Source: Macrolepiota albuminosa
Taxonomy: Eukaryota; Basidiomycota; Agaricomycetes; Agaricales; Agaricaceae
Assembly (NCBI GenBank): GCA_027475525.1
Contig: JAMWFC010000117.1
Span: 3,024,183 to 3,088,182 of the forward strand
Reading direction: 5' to 3'
Length of the DNA: 64,000 nucleotides
Position 1 is the first letter of the stretch, and each line of letters starts with the position of its first letter. Of this stretch, positions 48,711-59,064 are shown piece by piece. The notes beneath the pieces were generated by a model. It saw nothing but the letters and a program-made list of their open reading frames with translations, ran no database searches and had not been told where the DNA came from. The translations under genes were made by a program, and so were the position numbers.

Positions 48711-48726
48711 CTGTCAGGGATCACTT

Positions 48727-49348
48727 AAAATGATTGAAAAACCGACAATCGCAAACTGAATATTTGAGTAGACTACAATACATTTTATACTGTTGGAAGG
48801 TCTCATAAGTAAAACAGTAATCGAAAGTATTCGTCGTTCGTGACGAAATGACTGAGAAAAGAGGTGAGTATCGGAAGAGAAGTGACACCAGGAACAAGTA
48901 GAGATAGTCGAAGATAGCTGAACAGATTTGATAGGTAAATAAAATGGTTACCGCCTAAGATAGTATTGGGTGAAGATGGAGACATTGGCGAGACAATCTG
49001 TGGTTCGTAAAGAGGAACTGGGGTACGAGTCGGGTGTGTAGAGACAATCGATAGAGTGATTTTTAAGGGCTGACACGTGCTACGCATGGCATTCGGTTCA
49101 TGACAGATGCCTTGGACATTGAACCACCCAGCTCAGACCATACATGGTAAACAACAGGGCCGCTAGCCTACTGACTTTGACTCCCAGCTGAGATGCACCA
49201 GCTCCGGCCCGTCTTCAATGCGGTCAAGCTCTTGCCTTACACATGCATCGGAGCTGAGATAGGCCCTATTGGCTCTCCCGGAGCAATTGTCCGGTAAAGA
49301 AATTGCGCAAGCAACGACATATACAAAATATTGTGTGCTACAGTTTAA
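48727..49348. other. Intergenic region right of the LINE
   Basis: The original right flank of the LINE target site. No supportable gene; a minus-strand open stretch at 48803-49087 has no recognisable motif. Confidence 0.4.
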
Positions 49349-49442
49349 GGCGCTATAGCCAAGTGGTTACGGCGACAGATTAGAATTTCTCTGAATCATC
49401 TGTTCCTCTTTGAGGGCGCAGGTTCAAATCCTGCTGGCGTCG
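49349..49442 (+). tRNA. tRNA-Ser(AGA) with 12-nt intron, second plus-strand copy
   Basis: Exons identical to the tRNA at 30394-30487; only the 12-nt intron differs. Class II fold, anticodon AGA, T4 run about 10 bp after the 3' end. Confidence 0.95.
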
Positions 49443-49692
49443 TTCTAGGAATCGTTTTCCGGAACACAAGCGAAATAAAAAAATTTATTCACGATATCCT
49501 GAGTGATTGAGCATTTTGGTTTTGATAGGGTTCTGCGAGCGCTGACTTGAACGGAGGAAAATAGAACAGAAGTTTCTTTTTTTAAAAAAAAAGAAGAAAA
49601 ATTGTCCCACACAAATCTCGAAATATTGTTGGACCCGGTACACCGACTTTGGACAACATCGATAGTAAGGGCATTCATCCAATTAACACGAG
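49443..49692. other. Spacer between the tRNA and the AP-2 mu gene
   Basis: 250 bp including an A/T homopolymer patch near 49580. Probably 3' UTR of the adaptor gene. Nothing else seen. Confidence 0.4.
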
Positions 49693-51571
49693 CTACACTA
49701 GCTAGATATACAAATTGAAAATAACAAAGCCAAAGATGACAGGTATTTCAAAACTATCCAATGGAATTTAGTCAAGCAACGACCATAAAGAGTAGGCGCT
49801 TACCCGTATTTGATATGTCCCCGAGGCCTTTGTGAGATACCGAACCCACTTAACGCTTTGGTAATTACTCTTCTCAAATACCTTGAGGAAACGCACGATA
49901 AGACCCGATGCGGTGAACATGAGGACTTGGAAGTCAACGTCAATGGGTGGTCTCGCCCAAACCTGCCTAGTTGTGGTGCTCGTCAGGTTTGCCGTCCCTG
50001 TGAAGGTGCATTCCGAGCCGCCTTGGACACGTGGTAGTCTAGATACAAAGTCACATTCCAAACGGGCGCATCTGGGGTAAGTTTGCTTACTTCCATACAA
50101 TTACGTTCTCGGCTGGCACATATTTGGCCTTTCCATTCGCACTTTTACAATCAACAGTTGTAGTGTTGAGTGGCGTCGGTATTCGTAGCACCACATTCGT
50201 CGCGGAAAGTTTGTTATTGAAGTTGGCTTTGATGGTGACCGCGTACGAGACCTGCGACGTTCCAATTTCATTTACAGTGGGTATGACGCGCAACGGAAGT
50301 TTGACATTCGACGTTGATCGATATCTAATGCGGACGCGTGAATACGGAGCCAATTCGTTGGTGCACTGTTGCAGGTAGTCAGAGCTTACCGCATCAGTTC
50401 AAACTCGCCGTCTGGGGGTATAAAGCTAATTGTGCGAGTTGCGTCAAACTCGTCAAGCCGAACGCATTGATGGAATCTACAGTCATCCAGTTCGACGGCG
50501 TCCCCGATTCCACGGTCACTCTTGTCAATCACGAGCTTATCGTTAAGACCGAATTTACACTCTGGGGTGCCAGAGAGGTATGCTCGCATTTGAATATGGC
50601 CATCCACATCAGCTCGCAGGACAGATCCTGTGAGTAGAGTGAGAAGGGAGCAATGCCGACGAATGGTGCAAGTAGAAATACCTTTTGCACTCATAGTCAA
50701 GTTCACGTTCTCCACAACATCCACAAACGCCTCGTTCTTCTTGTACCTAACGTCTCCACGCCGCCAACTCGTCGCGCCTGTCGCTTGACTTGTAATTTTT
50801 GAAGACTCCTCCTATAGAGCGAGATTCTTTGAGTTGAATGTAAAACACCTTTTTTGGAGGCCACGCACAGCAGCAATCGCAGACGATACAACACTCTCCG
50901 TCGTAATATATGACTTGAGTGTGTCAATTTCGCTGTTTTGAGGGTAACCAAAATCATTGATCTCTACCTAACGAGTCAATACTGGACGAACAGATAAGCC
51001 ATAACAGTCAGTCACTCACCGTCGATGAGTTCGTAAATCAGTACGAAGTTGTTCTTAACAGATTCCTCGTCTATCTTGCCAAAGTATGCTTTGGCTATAT
51101 TAATAAATCGGTAGCAAAACTCGAAGACAAGCGCTGCGTTGGCGTTATTCCTGGTCCAAGAATCAGTCACTGCTCGAGATGGGGTACGATATGGTGCACT
51201 TCGTAACAGCAACCACGTAAAGGTTGTTTATTCGGACGTGGAAGAAACTCGTTGAGCCAAGGGTGATTATGGGTGACCTTACATCGCTGTTGGAAACGAC
51301 TTGGATCCGGAAAACGTCAGCGATTGATCGTCTGAATAATACGAGTCAATAAGCATCTGAAGAGTTATATGGCGTGGCCTAGATCACACTTGAAGTCGGT
51401 CCGGTACAGTCTTGAGATTAGTACCTACATGAGTAGGTGTAAAGGGATCTATTTGTCATCGGAATTCCCGTCGAATGCAACTCACTTCTCCCTTCTGGTT
51501 GAATATGAAGAAAGCCTGGAGGACTATTGAGAGAAAGCTTTATTTAGAGCGTACAAACATACTGATATCAT
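49693..51571 (-). CDS. APM4: AP-2 clathrin adaptor complex, mu subunit
   Basis: Medium subunit of the plasma-membrane clathrin adaptor; binds cargo signals and membrane lipid during endocytosis. Start ATG at 51571; first exon is only 3 codons (MIS), then a 47-bp intron and [10 protein letters not shown], the conserved N-terminus. N-terminal longin part: [29 protein letters not shown] end. Linker [22 protein letters not shown]-terminal mu homology domain: [94 protein letters not shown] last tiny exon supplies the stop at 49695-49693. About ten introns. [14 protein letters not shown] and the domain order point to AP-2 rather than AP-1 mu. Confidence 0.94.
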
Positions 51572-51890
51572 GGTGTTAGAAACGCAGCAAAGCTCAACAT
51601 GAGCACCGGCTTGCGATGGTATGAGAGGAATTCCGATGTGATGGGAGTTCCGTTTTAGGACGACGGTTCTTCATTCAACGCTCAGCTGACCTCATGATCG
51701 CCCTACCCATGAGAACAATACTGCCTTTCCAGTTTACTGCACTTCGCTTATCACTGCTTTCCTCTCAATGGGTCTGAAATAAACACTTTCCGAGTACTTT
51801 TACCCATGGTTTCGTTCTCTCGGGCCATCCTCGGAGGCATCTGTGCTGAAGGGTTGTACGATATCCTCACGGAAGTTAATAAGTGTCTAC
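51572..51890. promoter_or_regulatory. Divergent promoter region, AP-2 mu and CE16 esterase
   Basis: 319 bp between divergent start codons. No recognisable core element. The role is inferred from orientation. Confidence 0.45.
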
Positions 51891-53366
51891 ATGCCTGCTT
51901 TTAACTTCTGGACCCGTCTGCTTCCTACATTTCTTTGCGCCTTCAATGCATCCCCTGCTCTTGGTAGACTTACGTGGAGTACTACCAAGTACTTGTTTGT
52001 ATTTGGTGATTCCTACACGACCGATGGTATCATTATATTAGCACTGCTCTCTTGTAGAGATTGAATGAATACACATTCTGTAGGTTACAACATTTCCGCT
52101 GGCGTAGACTCTCCGGTTCCCGGATTTGTGAGTACAACCCGAAGATGGGTGATATGGATTCTGATGTTCATCAGACGTCTTCTAACGGACCTAACTGGGT
52201 CAATTTCCTTGGTATGAGCTTCCGGCCGGTAGAACACTTATTACCTAGACGCTGATGGAGGTTCAACAGGTGGAACCTACAACCAGACTAACATCAAAGT
52301 GTGCACTTTTCTACCTGGAAATCTACTTTGAAGCTTGATAATGACAGGTATTCGATCTTGCTTCGGGTGGTGCCACCGTTGATGGAGCATTGGTCCCTCC
52401 ATTTATGCCCACTGTTCTGTACGGAAACCTTGTGCTCATGTCCCCGATCTCATGTTCTCGTTACAGCTCCATTGTGGATCAAGTATCACAGTTTCAGAAA
52501 ATTCTCGACCCAAAACCGGTGGGTGCTCAATGGGATAGCTCGAACTCTTTGTTTGCGTTCTGGATTGGTATCAACGATATTGTTAGTAGTTTCTGTCTTC
52601 TTCTCAAGCTTTCTAGTCCATCCGAATCACTTTGATTAATACAGGGAAACTCTTTCGGCTGGGTACACTAGATTGTAAACCCAAGACCCTCTTCAAACTT
52701 ATTGATTGTCAGACTAATATTACTGGGCATGAGTTCGCATTCTATACAAAGATTCTGACTCGTTTGGAAAGTCAGGTACGCCGGTTCGCATTCTTAACGA
52801 AATTTGTTAACTCCCATCTCAAAGCTTGAAATTCTCTATGAAGAAGGCGCACGCTCCTTTCTCTTTCTAAACGTACCACCCACCGACCGTGCCCCTCTCT
52901 TCCTACAGCAAGGCTCCAAAGTCGTCAAGCGCCTCCACTCTCTAATTGCAAATTACAATGCACAGCTCGTCACCATCATCGAGAATTTCAGGTCCAAGCA
53001 TAAGGACCTTGACCAGGTGACAGTTTTTAACACACATCCAATCTTTAATGCTCTGCTCGATAATGCTAACGCTCTGGGCTTTGTCAACGTTACTGGATGG
53101 TGCGAAGCATATCAAAATGGAACGCCGGAAAAGACTACACAGATCAATCCTTGTGCTCCCGTTTCCAGCTACTTGTAAGAATGGACCCTTTCCTGACTTA
53201 TGTGAGATACTGACTCCATTTGCACCTACAAAGCTGGCTGAACTCTCTGCATCCTTTATTCACTGTTCATGAGTCAGCGTTCCTTTTTCTTGTTTGTCAA
53301 GCATACAAGAATGATGTATTGTCAAGTGTTGTCGCCCGTGGCATTTCGACCACCCTTAGTAACTGA
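51891..53366 (+). CDS. CE16-like GDSL esterase (acetylesterase), possible catalytic Asp change
   Basis: Secreted GDSL-type esterase of the kind that deacetylates plant-wall saccharides. Start ATG at 51891 with a hydrophobic leader (about residues 5-24: WTRLLPTFLCAFNASPALG). Exons include 51891-52026, 52084-52127, 52175-52211, 52270 onward, and a last exon 53234-53366. Block I VFGDSYTTDG holds the nucleophile Ser; oxyanion Gly in LASGGATVDG; block III FWIGINDI holds the Asn; the final block reads WLNSLHPLFTVH. In the family the third block is normally D-x-x-H, so the Asp appears replaced by Asn while the His stays. Potential N-glycosylation sites (NISA, NVTG) fit secretion. Otherwise intact. 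Confidence 0.88.
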
Positions 53367-53830
53367 TGGATATATTGCACTGGAAATTTTTCAACCAAAT
53401 ATAGCACAAGGTCTCATACGTCTTTTACCTGGGAATCTCGTAGAATACAACAGATCCCTTATTATGTGCGGATCAAGTCAGTAAGGATCATTTGAATAAT
53501 CGAGTGCTCCTTATCACCATCATCAAACCGGGGACCCATTGCAAGAAGAGGACATTAGGGCTCTTTACACTACGAAAGCTGTGGAAGGCGTTTTTTTTCG
53601 AACTCTGAATCACGAGAGACACAATGTGATACTTCTGACAACATTGGATATCGCTCCATGCGAATTGATGGAACTTCGCTTGGGGCTGGACCCACGGATC
53701 TACTCATGACATGAGAACAACCATCGCTAGATACGTGATTTGGAACAAGGACAAAATTGATGTTGGACCTATAATATACAAGTAACTGGCTAATCTTAAG
53801 TTCCTTCTAACATTCTATACTCATACAATC
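53367..53830. other. Spacer before the copia element
   Basis: 464 bp, no supportable gene. It might include the left LTR of the copia element, but I could not find a matching second LTR to prove this. Confidence 0.35.
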
Positions 53831-54029
53831 ATGAGTTCCTTCCCTAACACGCCGGATTTCACCCAATTTCGCTCTCAATCGTTCGTAAACCTCGGTTTTC
53901 TACGTATCTCGGGTTTCCCTGATTAAGTCTAATTGACAGGACGCCTAACTATCGACTAAATTCAGTCTCGTTTGCATTCTTTTATCGTTCAAGTGATTCC
54001 CTTCCTTCTAATTCAATGTTGTAAATAGG

Positions 54030-54982
54030 ACTTTCGATCAACTACTTGGTTTCTTTCAAAGCGCGCCCTCTGTGCTTATAGCAGATGAGCGATATCACAC
54101 TACCTCAAGTAGTACTCGCAAGCCAGGACAATTTGACAAACACCTCCACGACCACCTCAGGCTTCAACGTGTTGCCAAGCTCCCTGATCTCCTTCAAGAC
54201 CTTCTGAACAATGCGTTGGATGCATTATTGTCCTACGGGAAAGATCTACCAGTCCCTAATGCACTATTTCCCTTCGCCAAAGATGTGATACTTGCTTTCA
54301 AGACCTATCGACGCGATATTCATAAGGAGATTGATGTCCAGTCTGCTTACGGAACTGCCTTCTTACGTGAACGTTTCGGAATTGGTAGCGCCTCGATCGC
54401 AGAATTCACCAAGTCCAAAGTTTTTGCGTTAACGGCATCCCCGAACACAGTCCCTGCCTATGTCCAAGCGTGGCGGTCGGCAGTACACCAATTGAATGGC
54501 ACGGCTTGGGATTTTACTCCATGGCAACGGATACAAAAGTTTGTAGATGGTTTGCCTAACGGGGATCGTTGGTCTGTGTTGCTTGGGATTTTACTCCATG
54601 GCAACGGATACAAAAGTTTGTAGATGGTTTGCCTAACGGGGATCGTTGGTCTGTGTTGAAAGAAGAGGTTCGGCTTTCTTGGGAAAATGCTGGTCCAAAC
54701 GGAACGTATCAATTTGCTCAACTAGCGACTAGAGTGATGAACATGGACGCTGAACGTCGCCGACTCGCGATGGCTTCTCGGTCTCGCCCCAGCCAAACTT
54801 CAACTCAATCTTCTGTCCCCCTCACTGCCAATTCTCCTTCAACAAATGCTTCGACTACCAATATTACCACACCAGATTCGACCACTGCTCGACCTCGTAT
54901 CATTTGCTCAAATTGTAACATGTATGGCCACTCTATAGAGTCGTGTTGGTCCAAGGGTGGGGGAAATGGAGAATGGTCGTGA
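54030..54982 (+). pseudogene. Copia gag
   Basis: Helical capsid region (ALDALLSYGKDLPVPNALFP, WDFTPWQRIQKFVDGLPNG), Ser/Thr-rich linker, and zinc knuckle CSNCNMYGHSIESC (C-x2-C-x4-H-x4-C). It carries the 77-bp duplication 54504-54657; removing one copy keeps the frame. A one-base shift in a G5 run right after the knuckle (54958-54962) separates gag from pol. Confidence 0.9.
54504..54657. repeat. Exact 77-bp tandem duplication (54504-54580, 54581-54657)
   Basis: In the copia gag; matches one extra base by chance. Deleting one copy restores WSVLKEEVRLSWENA in frame. Confidence 0.95.
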
Positions 54983-57804
54983 TCCTACGCATCTTCATCC
55001 TAAAGCTAATGTAGCCACTTCAGACACACAACCCATACCTACTCCGTTACCCTTTATCGACAAGGTTGATGAGCAAGACATCTCTGCTGCTAATGACTCC
55101 AACAATGATATTGATTTGTCTGCTTATGTATCTTGTGATTCTGACTGTCCCTTGCCTCCATACAAGGCTTTTCTTCAATCCGCCTCTCCAATAGCACTTG
55201 CTTCCATCTCAACTCATTTTAATTCCATACTCAATTCTGGATGTACAACGCACAACCTTTGTGATTGTTCCCTTTTTTGGACGTACAATGTTGATCTGGC
55301 TGTTCCTGTGGGCACTGCGAATTGTGGGACCCTCAATACCCTAGCGCATGGACAAGCTCGTTTTCGAACCCATGTAGATGGCAAGAATATCATTATCACA
55401 TTGGAGGACTGTCTTCATGCACTGGATGTGCCAATTAATTTGCTTTCTGTTGGGTCCATGATAGAACATGACTTGAAGCTAATTTTTGAGAAAGGTTCTA
55501 CATCAATATTTTTCCCATCATTGATTCCCTCTCTTCAAGGAAGTTCCATCACAGCATCCGTCCACAACCGTCTTTCCTTTTTATTCTGCGATTTCGTTCT
55601 TCCCATGTCACAGTCCACATCTCCACTACTTGCATTACCGGCTTTGATTTTGAGTTCATTTCCTCGCCTTGATGTTACGCCGGGCCTATGGCATGCCCAT
55701 CTCAGTCATCCAGGTCAGGACATGACAAAGGCGATTCTAACAAAGAACTACGCATCTGGGGTTGAATATGGTGGTTCTTTCGACAATGACATATGCATAC
55801 CTTGCATCCTTGGCAAGCGTCCTGCTAGACCTTTTGACCATCACAACCATCGTGCTTCCGCAGTCTGTGAACTGTTACATATGGATTTGTGTGGTCCTTT
55901 TCCGATATCATTCTCTAATGGCCGTGCTAATCACTTCCATTCTATACTTGATGACTGCTCAAATTTTGGTAGCACAGTTTTGCTATCATCTTGCAGTCAA
56001 GCTGTCTCACATTTCAAATGCGTTGAGGCCTCCTGGGAACTGAAGTCTGGAAATCGTGTCTGTGTGGTACGTTCAGACAATGCGAAGGAATTTGTTTTAG
56101 GAGAATTACACAATTATTTAACCTCTTGGGGAATTGTCCATCAAATGACCGCACCATATGCACATCAGCAGAACGGTAAGGCTGAGCAATACATTCGAAC
56201 AATTGAGGACTCTGCCCAAGCCATGATGGCATGGTCTGGTCTTCCAATGTCTTTTCTTGGGGACGCAATCCTCACAGCTCAATACCTTCGAAACTGACTA
56301 CCTACTTCCACGCTGCCGTCACTCACAATGCCATATGAGGTCATGGAGGGTAAAAAGCCAGATCTTTCACATCTTTGAGTCTGGGGTTGCCGGTGCTTTG
56401 TACTGTTTCCAGCTGAAATTTGTCCCAAAGGTTCAGGTCAGCAATTTGAAGCAATTTTTGTTGGATATGATGAAGATCGCTTGGGTTGGAGAGTGCGTGA
56501 TTTAAATGGAAAGTATTTCTTTTTGAGGGACGTTATTTTTGATGAATCGGTTCCTGGACATTTACGCCCTCATCAAATTCGACGTATCTCAACTCCCCAG
56601 CCTCAGCTATCACCTGTTTCTGAATCCACATCTCCACGACCTGATCAATCTTCTCGTTCGAACTCTGCACTGCCTGATTCATCCCCCGCTTCTGTCTCAC
56701 CCTTGTCTTCTTTTTCCGATGCACCTCCACATACATCCATGTTCCCCTCGACACTGCCACCAAATCCGGTACCCCATCATACTCGTCAGACTGCTATCCC
56801 AACGGCCAAAGGTCGCACATACAGTGAAGACATGGCTGCGCATAATAAACAACTTATACGTCTTCGAGCCAATCATACTGCATGGACCTTACTACCAGAT
56901 CAAGCTTTCTTGGCCATCCAGGATTTTCATTCTTTAATTGCGGCCTTGTCTTTCTCGGATCACTCTGCTGCGACTTATGCTCTTGAAATTGCTGTGATTT
57001 TGGAATACAAAGCCTTGACGACCTATGGACCTGATCCCATTTCTTTTAAGACCTCGCGTGCTTTCGACATTTCCAAACCTCTGGAACATTTTAATGAGGT
57101 GATTTGCCATCCTGATGCTGAGGTCTGGTGTGCAGCTATGCAACGGGAGATGGATAGTTTAAGAACTCAGGGAGTCTTTCAGATTGCATCTTTGCTACAA
57201 GGTCGTAAACCAATTGGTGTCCAATAGATATTTGCTTATAAGCTAGATGCCAATGGAGCTATCATTTGTGGCAAGGAAAAGGCTCGACTAGTTGCCCAGG
57301 GATTCAGCCAACGCCCGGAGGATTACGGCTCTACTTATGCTCCTGTTGCGAAGTTAACAAGCATCAGAATCACACTTGCCTATGCTGCAAAATATGATTT
57401 TCATCTTTTCACATTCAACATTAAGACAGCCTTCTTAAACGCTCTCCTTTCTCATGAGGTATACTGTAAGCAGGTCCCAGGTTTTCCTGAACCTGATCAA
57501 TCTTCCTGCTACTGCCTACTTCGGGCTTTATACGGTCTCAAGCAATCTTCTCACAAATAGTACACTATTCTTTGCCAAGCTCTTGAAGATCTGGGCCTTA
57601 CCCGCTGTGAGGTGAATCACGCTGTATTTCTTGGTCATTTTGACGAATCACCTGATCCTATGGTCCCGATGCCTCTTGATGGCTTGAAACTTTTCATCAT
57701 CATCTGCGTCCACGTTGATGATGGCCTGAATGCCACGAACTCTGTCCCACTATACCTTTGGCTCATTAGGCGTTTAAATGAATGATTTGAAGTTATTGAT
57801 TCAG
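54957..57804 (+). pseudogene. Copia pol: protease, integrase, partial reverse transcriptase
   Basis: One frame throughout. The protease site reads NSGCTTHNL, with Asn in place of the usual Asp. Integrase: zinc region (HLSHPGQDM, CIPCILGK), core HMDLCGPF, VRSDNAKEF and NGKAEQYIRTIED. Reverse transcriptase: FAYKLDANG, KARLVAQGFSQRPEDYG, FNIKTAFLNA, ALYGLKQSS and the active site VHVDDGL. Stops at 56295 (TGA), about 56375 (TGA) and about 57223 (TAG) and others near the end make it inactive. Confidence 0.9.
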
Positions 57805-57978
57805 TGTAACCTGTGGTTACAGGCTAGAACTATCTTGTGTGTATCACACAGTGCTAAATTAGACCGCAGTATTGGATTTGACTAGAACTAGAGTGAATAC
57901 AAGATGTTAATCTTATGTAATACTCTACTGAATGATTATAGCATTGTTGACGCTGGTAACAAATGTGACTCCGTTACA
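57805..57978 (-). repeat. LTR of an unrelated element, minus orientation, cutting the copia pol
   Basis: Starts TGTAAC and ends GTTACA, 174 bp. Immediately beyond its right end lies ACCCCCCAATG, which on the minus strand is a CATTGGGGGGT polypurine tract followed by TGTAAC. That is the arrangement of a 3' LTR of a minus-strand element whose interior lies to the right. The interior is not present; the next repeat begins within about 20 bp. No 5-bp target duplication is seen, as expected if one end is lost. Confidence 0.6.
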
Positions 57979-57995
57979 TACCCCCCAATGAGACC

Positions 57996-59050
57996 GATGA
58001 TAATGCCCAAAGTTTGGTCAGTAACAAATATGACTATAGTGTTACTGTACCAAAAGCTTGCGTTGGGCGCGCTATAAGTGATGTGGGCAGGTCCCAGAGA
58101 ACGCGCCTGTGAAAATGAGGTAAAGTCGGTAAGGGGTCGGCAAGTGTAAAGCACTAATGTAAAGTGCCTATGAAAGAAGCGGTAAGTGCACACGGCAATG
58201 TCAGCGGCAAGAACACAGTAAGCTTAGTAAAGTCTAAGCGTCATTAATGCCTGCCGTAGCTGCAAGGCACAAATAGGTTGAAGGCTGGCGATAGTCTGCA
58301 ACTGCCAATAAACTTGACGTTGCCGACTGTAAATGAGGTCTTGAGCGTAAGGGAGACTGAAGTAAGGGGAAACTCTGTTCTATCGTTCGATGGGTATGTA
58401 CAAGTCAGTAAGTACTTTATATACTACAAGGAGTTCACCGTTGCCAGTGACCAACCATTGCCAAAGTGCGGTAAACTAGAAAATTTCATAGGGGTAGCTC
58501 CAACGGTTTCAGATCCCTACTGTCTATTCAAGACCCTTAGCGACACTGGGTGGCAGATCACGAAGCTAAACCATCAATCCATCACCCTTCTGTCTGTCCA
58601 AATGCTTAGCGATGTCAGGCACCAAATTGAGGCGCTAAGCAATGTCAGACGCCAAGGTCAAACGCCAAGCTGTCCGTCAGTTTTTGATAGATCATCAATC
58701 TTCTCGCTAAGCGCTGTCGTCAGTTGTCATTCTTGCTGCCGTCGGCGCTATCATTGATCAGATCTGCTTCTTGCCATACGCAGCCATCAAATATTGCCAA
58801 AATTGGTTAATTAGCGTGCGCTAAGGTATCCCGAGCCTGTGCCGCGTTGCCGTAGCCTGCCGTTGATGCACTGATCCTGTATGGGGTCCTATCATCTCCC
58901 CCCAACTGAAAAATTGACTGTCCTCAGTCACCAAATAAGGCTACTGTTACCGCTTTTGTGACAAGTGGTCCGTGCGTTCTTGAGATTTTGTTTATAGTCC
59001 TGGCGCATAAGTTTGGACTTCACCTCTCTTCCTCTGATTTTCCTGGCGCT
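57996..59050 (+). repeat. LTR-like direct repeat, copy A
   Basis: About 1.0 kb closely matching 62930-64000, from TGATAATGCCCAAAGTTTGG to the stretch GTGCGTTCTTGAGATTTTG and slightly beyond. Dense in GCTAAG and GCCAAG words. It ends just before the ATG of the gene at 59065. Because copy B runs off the window, the true 3' boundary of the repeat is unknown. Confidence 0.8.
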
Positions 59051-59064
59051 CATTTTTAAATAAA

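Larger units (their letters stand above)
33470..48726 (-). mobile_element. 5'-truncated LINE (non-LTR retrotransposon) with 16-bp target duplication, split by a nested gypsy element
   Basis: The same 16-bp sequence (CTGTCAGGGATCACTT) occurs at 33470-33485 and 48711-48726. Next to the left copy is a run of 17 T (33484-33500), the poly-A tail of an element on the minus strand. LINE sequence occupies 48710-46910 and 35890-33486, about 4.2 kb in total; the middle is the gypsy insertion. The protein has no apurinic endonuclease part, so the element is truncated at its 5' end, as is common for LINEs. It reads through a reverse transcriptase, an RNase H domain and a C-terminal zinc-binding region. 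Confidence 0.93.
53831..57804 (+). mobile_element. Ty1/copia retrotransposon, truncated in the reverse transcriptase
   Basis: Order gag, protease, integrase, reverse transcriptase identifies the copia superfamily. A possible first gag exon begins at the ATG at 53831 (MSSFPNTPDFTQF); the main gag frame starts near 54030. The element stops abruptly at about 57804, just after the YVDD region, where an LTR in the opposite orientation begins. RNase H and the right LTR are missing. Several stops are TGA where Arg (CGA) is expected, for example at 56295-56297. Confidence 0.9.

Noticed and set aside
57805..57978. Solo LTR with target duplication
   Set aside because: Flanking 5-mers (TTCAG and TACCC) do not match, and the polypurine tract on the right suggests a truncated element instead of a solo LTR.
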